Source: Eudorina sp. 2006-703-Eu-15 (taxonomy: Eukaryota > Chlorophyta > Chlorophyceae > Chlamydomonadales > Volvocaceae). Taken from it: DNA of 64,000 nucleotides. Shown here one piece after another: positions 10,401 through 19,715 of this stretch (within the stretch, counting starts at the first letter, position 1; each line of letters begins with the position of its first letter). The notes beneath the pieces are model-generated. The model saw only the letters and a list, made by a program, of their open reading frames with translations, did no database searches and was not told the origin of the DNA. The stretch spans positions 983,211 to 1,047,210 of the forward strand of contig BDSI01000030.1 of NCBI GenBank assembly GCA_003117195.1. Direction: 5' to 3'. Position numbers and translations under genes: made by a program.

Positions 10401-11694
10401 CCGTTGCGCTAGGGCTTTCCCAAAGGCTGGGAGATCAGGGTGGCCCCGGGTTTGGGAGCCTCGCCCCTTGACGCCCCGCCCCGCCCTCCCCCCCGCCCCG
10501 CCGACCCCTGGGACACACCATGTGGGAACCTGAAGGCGTGCGCCGGTGTGGAGCCCAGGAGCCGGGGACGTGGAGGGCGGGCGGGCCAGGAACCCGACGG
10601 GGGAGCGCAAGGCAAGGCGGAAGGACGGCACGGGAGAGGGAGGGCGGAAGGAGGGTGAGGCAAGGGAGGGCGCAAAGAGTCGGTGGTGGGCGAGGCCGAC
10701 AAGACGGCGACAGGTTGGGGGATGGGCTGCCATGGACCTTCCACAGATTCGGAAGGTCCTGGCTGCAAAGGCGCATCCCCAAGATATGTCGATGAATAGC
10801 CAGTCAAGGACGCGGAAGCGGACGGGAGGCGGGTGACAGCCCATGCGCGTCAAATCAAACTCCAACTTCCCGGGCGCCGCCGGCGCAGGCGGATCATGCC
10901 GGCCCGCCTGCAAGGTCACGCGGCCAAACGGCCCCACGACCCACAAACCACGGACAGGCCCCTCACCGCCGTGGACTCACTCGGCAAAGATGTAGTGCTT
11001 CGCGGGGTCCAGGGCCTCCTCGAACAGGTAGCTGAACTGGAAGTATCTGGGGGGGTGGGGGGGAGGGGCGCCGAACGACGCGCGGTACGGTGTGTAGGTG
11101 CGTGGGTTAGTGGGGTGTGCGGGGAGGTGCGATACACGGCGGCAGCTGACCGCCTGCAGATGCAGCGGTGCCCAGTGATGCAGCAGTATCAGAAGCTGCA
11201 AGCCGCTGGCTGGCGAGCGCGATGGGGAACGGAACGGCGGGCTGGTGGAACGTCCGCGCAGGCCAGGGAGTATGCTGTCGGCCCCCAGCACGCAATTGAT
11301 GCTCGTAAGTTTGTTGCAGGGTTGCGGGGGTCTGGACCGCGTGCAGTCGACGTGGGACTCTGCAAGGGGTTGGAACCCGGGGTTATGCCAATGCTTTTTG
11401 AAGTTGCAAAACTTACTCGCGCCAGGTCTTGAATACCCAGCTGCGACAGAACGCGCTCCAAAGAACCGGCTTGGGCGGCAGCAGCAAGGTGGAGTACAAG
11501 GCGACCAGCGTAATGATGGCCCACGTGTACCGGCAAAGCGCAAGGATGGAAAGCACCAGAAGGATATGCATCCATCCCGTGTAGATGAACAGCGTGACCA
11601 TGGCCACCAGTCGGCTGACTATGCCCTGTCTGAACCGCTCGCTCATTCCATCACTCCAAATGCGAGTGTTGATCGGCGCCCGGTCAATTGCCAT
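7497..11694 (-). CDS. Diacylglycerol acyltransferase type 2 (DGAT2/DGTT-like)
   Basis: The family transfers an acyl chain from acyl-CoA to diacylglycerol (or monoacylglycerol) at the ER, the last step of triacylglycerol synthesis. Seven exons join exactly: 11694-11417, 11046-10981, 10529-10519, 9852-9608, 9131-9036, 8241-8074 and 7610-7497, giving 325 aa plus stop, the usual DGAT2 length. Residues about 30-75 form a hydrophobic hairpin (VTLFIYTGWMHILLVLSILA). Next come YFQFSYLFEEALD and EFPHGVFPMGPL, the active-site block with the catalytic His in FPHG. Further family blocks are GSVAVIVGGIAEMYM, RKGFVRVAVEEG, IVPVFHFGNS and GNWYLPLPRPRP; the end is ADRPLIIN. The first ATG follows an acceptor-like cccgcag, so a 5' UTR intron is likely. 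Substrate preference cannot be read. The first position of the usual H-P-H-G motif is Phe here. Confidence 0.93.
8593..8630 (-). repeat. Dispersed intronic motif, copy B
   Basis: Lies inside the DGAT2-like intron between the exons ending at 9036 and starting at 8241. The minus-strand core is gcgcagtttgagtatgtcta; it shares ctggcagcagcgcagttt with copy C. Confidence 0.65.
9356..9398. repeat. 10-bp repeat gggttacgta
   Basis: Four to five units of ggggttacgt/agggttacgt in a DGAT2-like intron. They resemble telomere sequence but do not match the TTTTAGGG repeat of volvocine telomeres. Confidence 0.75.
10208..10245 (-). repeat. Dispersed intronic motif, copy C
   Basis: Inside the DGAT2-like intron between the micro-exon (10519) and the exon starting at 9852. 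The minus strand reads ctggcagcagcgcagtttca, then a diverged tail. Confidence 0.6.
10519..10529 (-). other. 11-nt micro-exon carrying the DGAT2 FPHG motif
   Basis: The minus strand reads ttcag|gttcccacatg|gtgtgt. The previous exon ends in phase 2 (GA) and the next begins with two bases (GC), so the 11 nt complete Glu, encode Phe-Pro-His and start Gly. The product EFPHGVFPMG is the expected DGAT2 active-site block. Without these 11 nt the flanking exons are out of frame, which supports the exon strongly. Confidence 0.88.
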
Positions 11695-12303
11695 TTCTGC
11701 GGGAGACAATGACCTAGAGATGCAAAGGAGTTATTTGGGTTGTAAAACCGTCAGGAAAACAGCATGAACAATCAAGGTGACGAGCCGCGGCGGTTCAAGT
11801 GTCCAATTTAAGGCAGCCGCCCTACTGAAAATTTGAAGTACCCGCGCTGACAGGTAATTTCACCACATTTTGTTTCAGCTGCATGCGTCCAGTGATGCGT
11901 TGCCCGACATTGTCACCTAGGAGCCTTTTATTTTAGCATGGCTGCATACAACCGTGCGTGTTACATCCGCAGATATAACAAATTGTAAGTGCAACATGAA
12001 TACCCACACCGATGACGCACGGATTATGCTGCGCGTGCAAAATTTGAAACGACGAGCTGTGACTCTGAACAAAGACGTGGCCAGGCGGAATTGCTGAGGT
12101 TTTGCATTTGGAGGCACGGGGATACCTCAACCTCCAGCGACCCACGGGTCTTGTTGATACGTTTCCCGGGTACGCAGAGAGAAGCGCTCACAGTAGGTCT
12201 GGCAGGGGTGAGGCATGTACAGGCCCATACCACGTCGACGAAGTCTTCCCGTAGCTGCTGCTTGGGATGCCAAAGAGGCGCTGATCAGTTCATCCCCGAC
12301 CAA

Positions 12304-12328
12304 CCCCTTGATCAGCCTGATCAAGGGG
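12304..12328. repeat. Perfect 12-bp inverted repeat with 1-nt loop
   Basis: ccccttgatcag, one base, then ctgatcaagggg. Isolated, with no poly-T run, so not a bacterial terminator. Confidence 0.7.
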
Positions 12329-12761
12329 TACTCCATTCACGGTCCGCCAAGATGGGCCAGGTCGAAACGGAAGCATGCATCAGAATGCGGAGCCGGCGCA
12401 GAAGACCGCCACCAACCTAAGAAAATGAATGCACAACCTTAACTGAGAAATGCGGCCGCCGTGGGCAGTAAACTGCCGATCTGAAGCCTGGTTGCAGCGG
12501 TGTCCTTCCCTTCCCTCCCTCGGTTCCACGCCATCACGTTCGATTACGAAGAGCGACCCGCGGGTGCGACCACCTGGGCGCAAGACGATGCAGCTACAGA
12601 GCCGGGCGACATGTCACGTCCCGACATACTCGTAGTCCCATCTGCGGTGGCCCTGGAGTGCACGCTCCGCGCGCAAACAAGTCGCTATCGGGTAAAGCAG
12701 TGCGTCGGTAGCTAATATAATAATATGGTATGTAGAGGAGCTCCCACTGCGAGGACTCACA

Positions 12762-12831
12762 CGTTGATACACGCGACAGGACGGTCTCGAACCAAGCGTT
12801 GATACACGCGACAGGACGGTCTCGAACCAAG
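12762..12831. repeat. Perfect 35-bp tandem duplication
   Basis: Two identical 35-bp copies at 12762-12796 and 12797-12831, beginning cgttgatacacgcgacagg. Confidence 0.95.
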
Positions 12832-14503
12832 TCACTTGTATATGCACAATACGCGCTCGCCACATTCTGGGAACTGCGTCGTCCGGCCCGCTTCCGTCAT
12901 CAGTCAACCAGCTGACACATGCCAGCAGTGCAACAGCAGGCCGCCCGCCGGCCACGCAGCAGCCCCTTTCAGCCACAGGCCCTGTACTGCGGCTTACACT
13001 CCCGCGCCCGACGCCGAGTCATAGGTCAAATTAACTGCACGAAAGAAGCCATCACACGCGATGGCCCTCCCCCCGAGGCGACCGCAGCACGAGCAATCCC
13101 TGCGCCACAATACTTCAACGACCCGTCAACCCGATAAATAACAAGTGCTGGCATATGCGTCATGGTAGCTATGGACAAGTCGGGGACACCGGCATCACTG
13201 GTGACAGGGGGGTGAGTGACATGGGGGTCCGCGACCCATATCTACTTTTGACAGCTTCAATACACCCTGCCTTCCGCAGCCACGCCCGGTCAACCCAAGC
13301 GGTAAGCCTTGCGCCACGCTGGCCGCCTAGCCACGGCCATCAAAGCACGCGCCACACCAATCCACGCTCTCAACGAGACGCGCTGAACTTGTGCGGCCTT
13401 CCTCACAACTCCTCAACAGCCATGCATGGCCCAGAACGGTACACGGTAGCAACACAGCCACGACCCTGTGGGCCAACCAAAACAAAAACATCATCTACAT
13501 GATCATCACTTCACGTCACGCTGCTGATGGTGTTACCGTTACCGTCCGTCACTCCAAAGCGCCAGTCCGCAATGTCACTGCAACCCGCCGTATCGGCAGC
13601 ATTGCATACCGTCGCAGCTACAAGGCCGTCACAACACCATCCGCCGCAAGCAGCCCGGCGAACAGCACAAGCACAATCCTCGTCGAACTTGTCACACACC
13701 TCCTAACGTTATGGTCTGCAACGCTACGAACAGCTGGCTGCCAGAAATCATCACCGGCTGTACACCGGGCAAGGTTTGCGCAACCCCCCCCCCCCCCCGA
13801 TGAACGCGTCGCAACTCCCCCCTGCTCCATTATGACCCATTCTTAGAATCCACAGCCCAAGCATGGCTCACATCCAAGCCCAGCTGGCGCACGGTCGATG
13901 GACCCCTTAGGGCCCCCTGCAGGCCTCGAGGCCCCGTACTGCATTCACCCGAAGCCGCCAGACGCTGCACCCGCAGCCCGCGCAAACCTGCCCCGCTTCA
14001 TGCACAAAATCATTCCACCTGCGTTTACCCCGTTGTTCCTGCACCTGCTGTGGCGGCTGTCCTGCCAACTGCTACATGCGCATGGCTGGGTGTACAAACG
14101 TCCCCATGCGCATTCGTTCTTGCCCGAGCCTGATGTCCAGCTCCCGGGCTTGCGCCTCAAGTTTCCGCCTCTTGTAAGGTCACGAGCATCACCGAACCCC
14201 TCGAATGACAAGCGGGTCCTTCGTTATGATCAACTACATTCCACATTCCGGCCGCAGACCCATGCGCCAAACCCAAACCACGTCACTGCTGGTGGTGGAC
14301 GGCATAAGGTTTGCAACGCGACCCAACAGGGACCGGAACTGGAACCGCAGGTTCCGAGGGCAAGATCCTCTTCCCTGTGCTGTGCACCACAGGCCCCGAC
14401 CCCTCACATCAACCCCTTTCCCACGCTGCAATAATCCGTGTTTCATTCCGTGCGCAAATCAGCCCTCGGCCTTATCGCCTTCTGCTGCCTCAGCCAAGCC
14501 CCA

Positions 14504-16594
14504 TCACGCGCTCTCGTCCCAGGGCTGCACGTCGTCCAGCGGCACCACCGGCAGCACCGGCAGATCGTACCTCCCGGTGGCCGCAGCGAAATCTTTCAGC
14601 GGCTGCAGCGCCATCTTTACCGCCATGCGCCACTTATCCGTGCGCCCTGGTGGCACGGAATCCCCCGATGCGCCCCACATGTTGGTCATGAGCACGACCA
14701 TGAGCGGCACCGCATGTGTCGCGGCGCGGCCCAGCCGCTTCTTCGCCAGGTCCTCGAGTTTGTCCTCCTCGGTCTCGCAGCCCCAGGCAGCGGCTTTGGT
14801 GGGGTCGTTGTACACCGCGAGGAGGTCTATGAGGCGCTGCTTCTGTGTGCGCATCTTTGTGGGCTTATAGCGCAGGATGAAGAGCAGCAGAAGCCGCTCG
14901 AAGGCGGCACGGGACGCCTCCACGGAGCCATAGCCAGAGAGAGGTTGTGAGGCCTGTTTCATGGCAAGCGCCGCCGCCTCGTCCGCGTCGGGCAGCGAAT
15001 GGAAGGCCTTCAGGAAGTCTTCGCCCTGCGGGGTGTGGTGGTGGTGGTGGCAAGCGTGAACCAGGCGACATGGGAATTGTTGCACAGCACATAATTTCCT
15101 CCCCGGGTGGATGCCATCACCGGAACGGAACATTTGTGGAAGCAGTAATAAGGGGCGTACGGAAGGTGGCGGACAATCATGGCGGCGGGGCGGAGAAGGA
15201 AGGGTCAAACATGTACGCAGCCATGTCAGGTGGCATGCGTTACGAGCCCCGTTGTTCACATACCCGTGGGTGCAAGGGTGGGGGTTTAAGGGACATGCTC
15301 CTGCGCAGGGAGCGCCACAACCTGACCGCCGGCGACCCACATGGATAAGGCGAAAACCCCGAATGGACACGAGGGCAGGAGAACCCACCTGTGCGAAGTC
15401 CTTAAGCTTCAGGTGCACGTCTAGGAAGCCGTCGTCCACCGCGCGCCCCAACGAGAACTTTTCCACCGTGCCCCTGCTCTTCCACTCGCTCACGAGCAGT
15501 TGCACGGTCTCCAAGATTGGGTGCAGCTGCACAAGCAGTGGCTTGACGATCTTCCGCGCTCCACTTTCGTGAGCGCGAGCCAAGACGTGCAAGATGATTT
15601 TGACTTGCTCCAACAGCAGCTCGCAATTCTGCGCGGCTGCACCCGCATCCATCGCGTCCAGGCAAATTGTCTGCATCGCATCAGCTGCCGCCAAGCCGGA
15701 CTGGCGCTTCGCGATAGTTTCAACGTCATCTCTGAGAGAGAAGCGTTCCAGCGCTGCACGGCCGTCTGGGCTGAAGGGGAACTCCGCCTCCGCCTCATCG
15801 TCGCTGGCTTCTGGGCTGGCTGTAAACGGGCTGCCCGCACCATCCTCATCACCTAATATGGAGCGCGATTCCTCGTTGGCACCTTCTTCCTCCTGGTCGG
15901 CTTCACTCCTATCCCCGTCTGTGTTCTTCTCCTCAACGTCCGCATCTCGCTCGGAAGGCTCTGTTGCAGCCTTCTCCTCATGTCCTTCAGCACGGTCGTC
16001 GCCTTCCGTATTAGGCGTCTCTGAAAACGGTGTAGCCGCTGTGTCGTCTTCTGCATCCGCTGGCTTTTTAGTAGGAGCAGACTCCGCATCGTCGACATCG
16101 TCGTCCACCGGCTGAACTCCCAACGGCTCCTCAGGGGGAGCTATTGACTTGACATCGTCTTGCTCCAAGGATTCTACGTGCGTTACCTCTACGGCTTCTG
16201 ATCCTTTCGTCCCAGGTTGCGCAACGCCGCTGCTCGAAGTCGTAGGAGCGTCCGGCTCTTCTGCAGCAATTGACTCCGCACGTTGGCTTTGGGGACCAGG
16301 CGAAACCAATGCAGCACTCTCGAACGCCTCCACAGGGTCAAGCAATGGCGCTTGCTTGGGTTCAGGTGACGGCGGTTCTGGTGTGGCGGTTGCCGGAGGT
16401 GCGGCAGGCGGAGCTAGGAGCGGTGCGGGTGGAGCTTCTTGGGGCGTTTGCGCAGGCTCCTCTTTCCTCTTAGGTTCTATTACATCGGGATGAACTTTCT
16501 TGTTCGACGGTGCGGTTTGACACCATAGCGGGACAGTCACTGAGCATCGAACAGTGCATACAATAGGCGTGACCTTGTTGCAGGAATTTCCCAT
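14504..16594 (-). CDS. 575-aa MGNSC-start protein, acidic linker, helical MLKL/HeLo-like region
   Basis: Two exons, 16594-15389 and 15025-14504, join at Gln|Gly in phase 0. The only ATG before the conserved frame gives MGNSCNK, an N-myristoylation signal (Gly2, Ser/Asn region) with nearby Cys for palmitoylation, so the product is probably tethered to a membrane. Residues about 30-290 are Pro/Ala then Glu/Asp-rich and disordered. Residues about 290-400 are helical: NCELLLEQVKIILHVLARAH, KIVKPLLVQLHPILETVQLL, then VDDGFLDVHLKLKDFAQ. The spacing and character resemble four-helix bundles of the MLKL N-terminal/HeLo-like group, which act in membrane-linked cell death or signalling; this is inference by eye. 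The second exon is also helical, with a basic stretch (YKPTKMRTQKQRLIDLL). The gene model is good; the function is open. Confidence 0.7.
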   Translation of the reverse strand: MGNSCNKVTPIVCTVRCSVTVPLWCQTAPSNKKVHPDVIEPKRKEEPAQTPQEAPPAPLLAPPAAPPATATPEPPSPEPKQAPLLDPVEAFESAALVSPGPQSQRAESIAAEEPDAPTTSSSGVAQPGTKGSEAVEVTHVESLEQDDVKSIAPPEEPLGVQPVDDDVDDAESAPTKKPADAEDDTAATPFSETPNTEGDDRAEGHEEKAATEPSERDADVEEKNTDGDRSEADQEEEGANEESRSILGDEDGAGSPFTASPEASDDEAEAEFPFSPDGRAALERFSLRDDVETIAKRQSGLAAADAMQTICLDAMDAGAAAQNCELLLEQVKIILHVLARAHESGARKIVKPLLVQLHPILETVQLLVSEWKSRGTVEKFSLGRAVDDGFLDVHLKLKDFAQVGSPALVSIRGFRLIHVGRRRSGCGAPCAGACPLNPHPCTHGYVNNGARNACHLTWLRTCLTLPSPPRRHDCPPPSVRPLLLLPQMFRSGDGIHPGRKLCAVQQFPCRLVHACHHHHHTPQGEDFLKAFHSLPDADEAAALAMKQASQPLSGYGSVEASRAAFERLLLLFILRYKPTKMRTQKQRLIDLLAVYNDPTKAAAWGCETEEDKLEDLAKKRLGRAATHAVPLMVVLMTNMWGASGDSVPPGRTDKWRMAVKMALQPLKDFAAATGRYDLPVLPVVPLDDVQPWDESA

Positions 16595-17275
16595 ATTGAA
16601 TTCATTCAAACGTAGCTATTCAATTGGACAGAGCATGTTGGCGAGGGAGTCACTTCGCTTCTTGATTCACGTCAGCGTCGAAGTCCGAGCAAGTACAACG
16701 TCTTCAAAGAACTGGCGTGGCTCCTGGCGAGCGCCTTACTTTCATTTGAAATGGAAATTCAAGCAATAATTTTGTAAGTACTGCTATAAGCTAATACGGT
16801 GACGGGGACCATCGCGAGAACGTGCTACCGGGATGTAACGCAACAAGCTTTATTTGGCTACCGGCTTGTCGCGACCATGACACGTATCCATGCTATTCTC
16901 ATCATGTTGCATGTCGTTATGCATATTTCATCGAAGCGATGCGGGATATGAACCATGCGATATAGATGGGTTGCAGTAAGATGTCTTAATCGAATCCTTT
17001 CACAGCTTTGTGCCCCTCAGCATGGGCGGATGCCTCCATTATGCGTTTTTATAACAGCTTGAATCCTTTCGCATAACGTCAATGAGCGTAGCTCTAGATG
17101 GATGGTTCTCGTGACATGCTCAGCTGCTGATTATCGCTATCGGTTGCTGACCAATGGTCTTCGGAGTGCAGACAATGACGGGGGCCAGTGGCAGGTCACC
17201 TGTTGGAATAAGAACCAACGTGCGTGCAGCAGGGTGCAGCCTTAACCATCCATGACTAAGAATCGGTTAGAGACA
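16595..17275. promoter_or_regulatory. AT-richer upstream region of the 575-aa gene
   Basis: About 680 bp with noticeably lower GC than the exons, directly upstream of the MGNSC-start gene. No coding signal on either strand. It probably contains the 5' UTR and promoter; no element was resolved. Confidence 0.35.
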
Positions 17276-17841
17276 CTAAGATTTTCGTCCCACAACCCGA
17301 AGCCCTAATCGCTCCAGTCGACTCGCAACTATAAGCGTCCTATAGGCACGAAGACTCATGTGTTCAGTTACGAAGGAGCTTCCATCCATAACAAATAACC
17401 AAGGCCGAGGTCCCTTGGGTCCCCTGTCCTCCCACAATGCACCCCGAGGGCCCCTTGCAGCCATCGGCGTACAGCTCCAGAAAAGGCATGGCCCGCAGAG
17501 CCCAGGCGGTGCCGCCATCTTGCCGTAAGTCACCTAACACCTATCTACCCGCGCAGGCAGGTAACCGCTTCGTGTTTGGCGACCGAACCCCCAGGACAAA
17601 TTATTCCTTCGGGCTCCTTCAGAGGTGGTTATTGGCCTTGGTGGTAGCTCTTTATGCGGATTGCCTGCGTGTGTGGCTGATTTCCCCTGAGCCTCTCCCA
17701 GTGTACTTTTCCTCGAGCAATCTACAACTCAAGCGTACGAGGTGGATACTTGGTAGCGCGGGTCCGGGGTGGGTGGGTTTCGGCGCGGTTGTAGAGCATG
17801 CCCGGTGCGGTTTTCCCCGTCCCTGTGTGGTGAGGATGCTC

Positions 17842-17876
17842 CGGCTGTCACCGATGACCCGCGAGGTCTGCTGCAA
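17842..17876 (-). repeat. Short dispersed repeat, copy 1
   Basis: The minus strand ends in gggtcatcggtgacagcc, matching 18850-18885 and 23683-23718. Confidence 0.6.
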
Positions 17877-18849
17877 CCTGCACAAGCATCATTCAGCAGT
17901 CCAAGCAACCCCCCCTGGACAGCGCAGTGAGCCCAACAAAAGGCGGGAGGGAGCGCACGGCTTTGATTCCAGTCCTGACGACCAGCGCAACAAATCAGGC
18001 GTAACACTGTAACATCCGCATAAAAACACTGCATAAACGAAACCGCTCCACCATGGTGCACCGGACAGGATCCACAAGTGAACCGCAATACACCCCGCAC
18101 CCCTACTACCGTGTCAGGGAACCACCCCGTTCATGAGGGGTGGCCACAGCCAAGGATAAAGTCCGCTCAGGGGAAGTGAGCCACCCGGGCGCCCCTATTG
18201 CTGGACCACCACCACGGCCAAGACCAGCTCTCGTCTACGGCGGTGGCCCGTAGGGCCTGTCCGGATGGCCTTTCCGGGCCAGGACCTTACACCTATCCGC
18301 CCTCACGCGGGCTACCAGGGCCCGGGTGTCCCGTTTTCATCCGGGGCTCCCCGCCCCACATTGAGGTCACCGGAAGACGGCTACCTATCCCAAGCAGAGG
18401 ATGCAAGGCTCTTACTGGGCCAGCACGTTTGCCGCCCATCCACCCTACCTCAAACCCTAAAGCTAAAACGCCTGTGCCCCCTACGCTCAGTGCATGCTGC
18501 ATGGCCCGTACGGCTTGGTAGCTGTACCCTCCCCATCGGGTCTGGAACCCAGAACCCGCTGGTGCCTGAACGTGTACGCTACAGGCAGCACGGGCAAGTA
18601 AGCCCACCTCGCACGTCGCCCGGGCGCGACTCCGAGGAGCCGTACTCCCCAGATCGCCAGATGGCTGCGCGTGAGGGCATGGCGTGAGGGCGAATGCCAG
18701 TAAGTCGCCTACCTGCCGCCTCACATGCGCTCTGGCTGTGAGCAGCTCCATCGGGACTGCGACCCCGCGCACTTCATTCAGCTGGAGCGCGGACAGAATG
18801 TTACCGTAGATGGGCTGGTGCTTGAGGTTTTTGTAATTAGTATTAAGGA

Positions 18850-18885
18850 AGTTACAGCGCACCCCGCGGGTCATCGGTGACAGCC
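18850..18885 (+). repeat. Short dispersed repeat, copy 2
   Basis: Reads gttacagcgcaccccgcggg then tcatcggtgacagcc, preceded by tattaagga. The 23683 copy has the same left flank (tattaagga), suggesting a defined element end. Confidence 0.65.
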
Positions 18886-19127
18886 AACGGCTACAGCCGA
18901 GGCGTCCTCACTGCACCTTGAGGGTGTGCGTGGCGACTCGTAAGCGGTCGGAGCACCTGGTTGACACGACACACTGAGTGATCGGCGTATCGTGTACGGG
19001 TTGGCGGTGCTCGGGAACTGAGGCGTCGGGCCGAGATGCTGTGCCGCTGGCCGCCAGAGCCGCCATACTGCCACCCGCCGCCAGGGCCACCTACCAGTGG
19101 CTGTGTCCCGTGTTTCTGTAAGGAAAC

Positions 19128-19715
19128 GGCCCCAGAAGTGGGCTCGGTGCGCGCACCGAAAAATGGCGCGGTTTCTGGGCTCGGTGCGCGCACCGATCCG
19201 TGCGCGCACTGAGCCAAGTTTTACGGATGTGTGTCGTGCCCGCACTAGCATCTACAGATTAAAAAAATGTAATATATTGGCACTAAGAATGAAGATTCCA
19301 CAGGTGCCTCCCAACAGGCACCGGGATCCGGCCGTTGGGGGCAGGAGGCCACAAAGCACGGCTCGGTGCGCGCACTGATCCGTGCGCGCACTGAGCCCAG
19401 TTGCACGGATGTGTGTCGTGCCCGCACCTGTCTCCATAGATATGTAAATGTTGTAATGGCCATGAGATGGACGATTCCCGCAGATCGCTTCCAACAGGCA
19501 CCGGATGGGGGTGGGAGGTTACAAACCCCGGCTGGGTGCGCGCACCGATGGGTGCGCGCACCCAGCCCAGATCCATGGATCTGTGTCGCTGTCGCAGTAG
19601 TGCCCACAGATGCGGAAACCAGCAATAGCACTGAGAAATGTCAGTCACGGGCAGATGCTGAGAAGAGGCCCGCCGCTGGCAGGAGGCCACAAAACACGGC
19701 TGGGTGCGCGGGACC
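19128..19715. repeat. Left inverted-repeat array of the mobile element
   Basis: Palindromic cores near 19141, 19177, 19361, 19530 and 19699 sit in units of roughly 170-185 bp. Internal units begin with ggcaggaggccacaaa and continue into the gctcggtgcgcgcac palindrome. The array also overlaps the 3' end of the Ulp1-like ORF. Confidence 0.8.

Larger units (their letters stand above)
11695..14503. other. Intergenic region, no gene recognised
   Basis: Upstream of the DGAT2-like gene and downstream of the 575-aa gene. It holds a short hairpin (12304-12328) and a perfect 35-bp tandem duplication (12762-12831). ORFs read inconsistent composition with no recognisable motif. Confidence 0.4.
17276..19127. 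other. Repeat-rich non-coding stretch left of the mobile element
   Basis: ORFs are short and inconsistent. It contains two copies of a short dispersed repeat (17842-17876 and 18850-18885). No gene is supported. Confidence 0.4.

Noticed and set aside
12304..12328. Rho-independent terminator
   Set aside because: Eukaryotic nuclear DNA, no U-run, and no adjacent gene end.
13898..14434. Plus-strand 178-aa ORF beside the 575-aa gene
   Set aside because: No motif, no conserved pattern, and composition typical of random high-GC ORFs.
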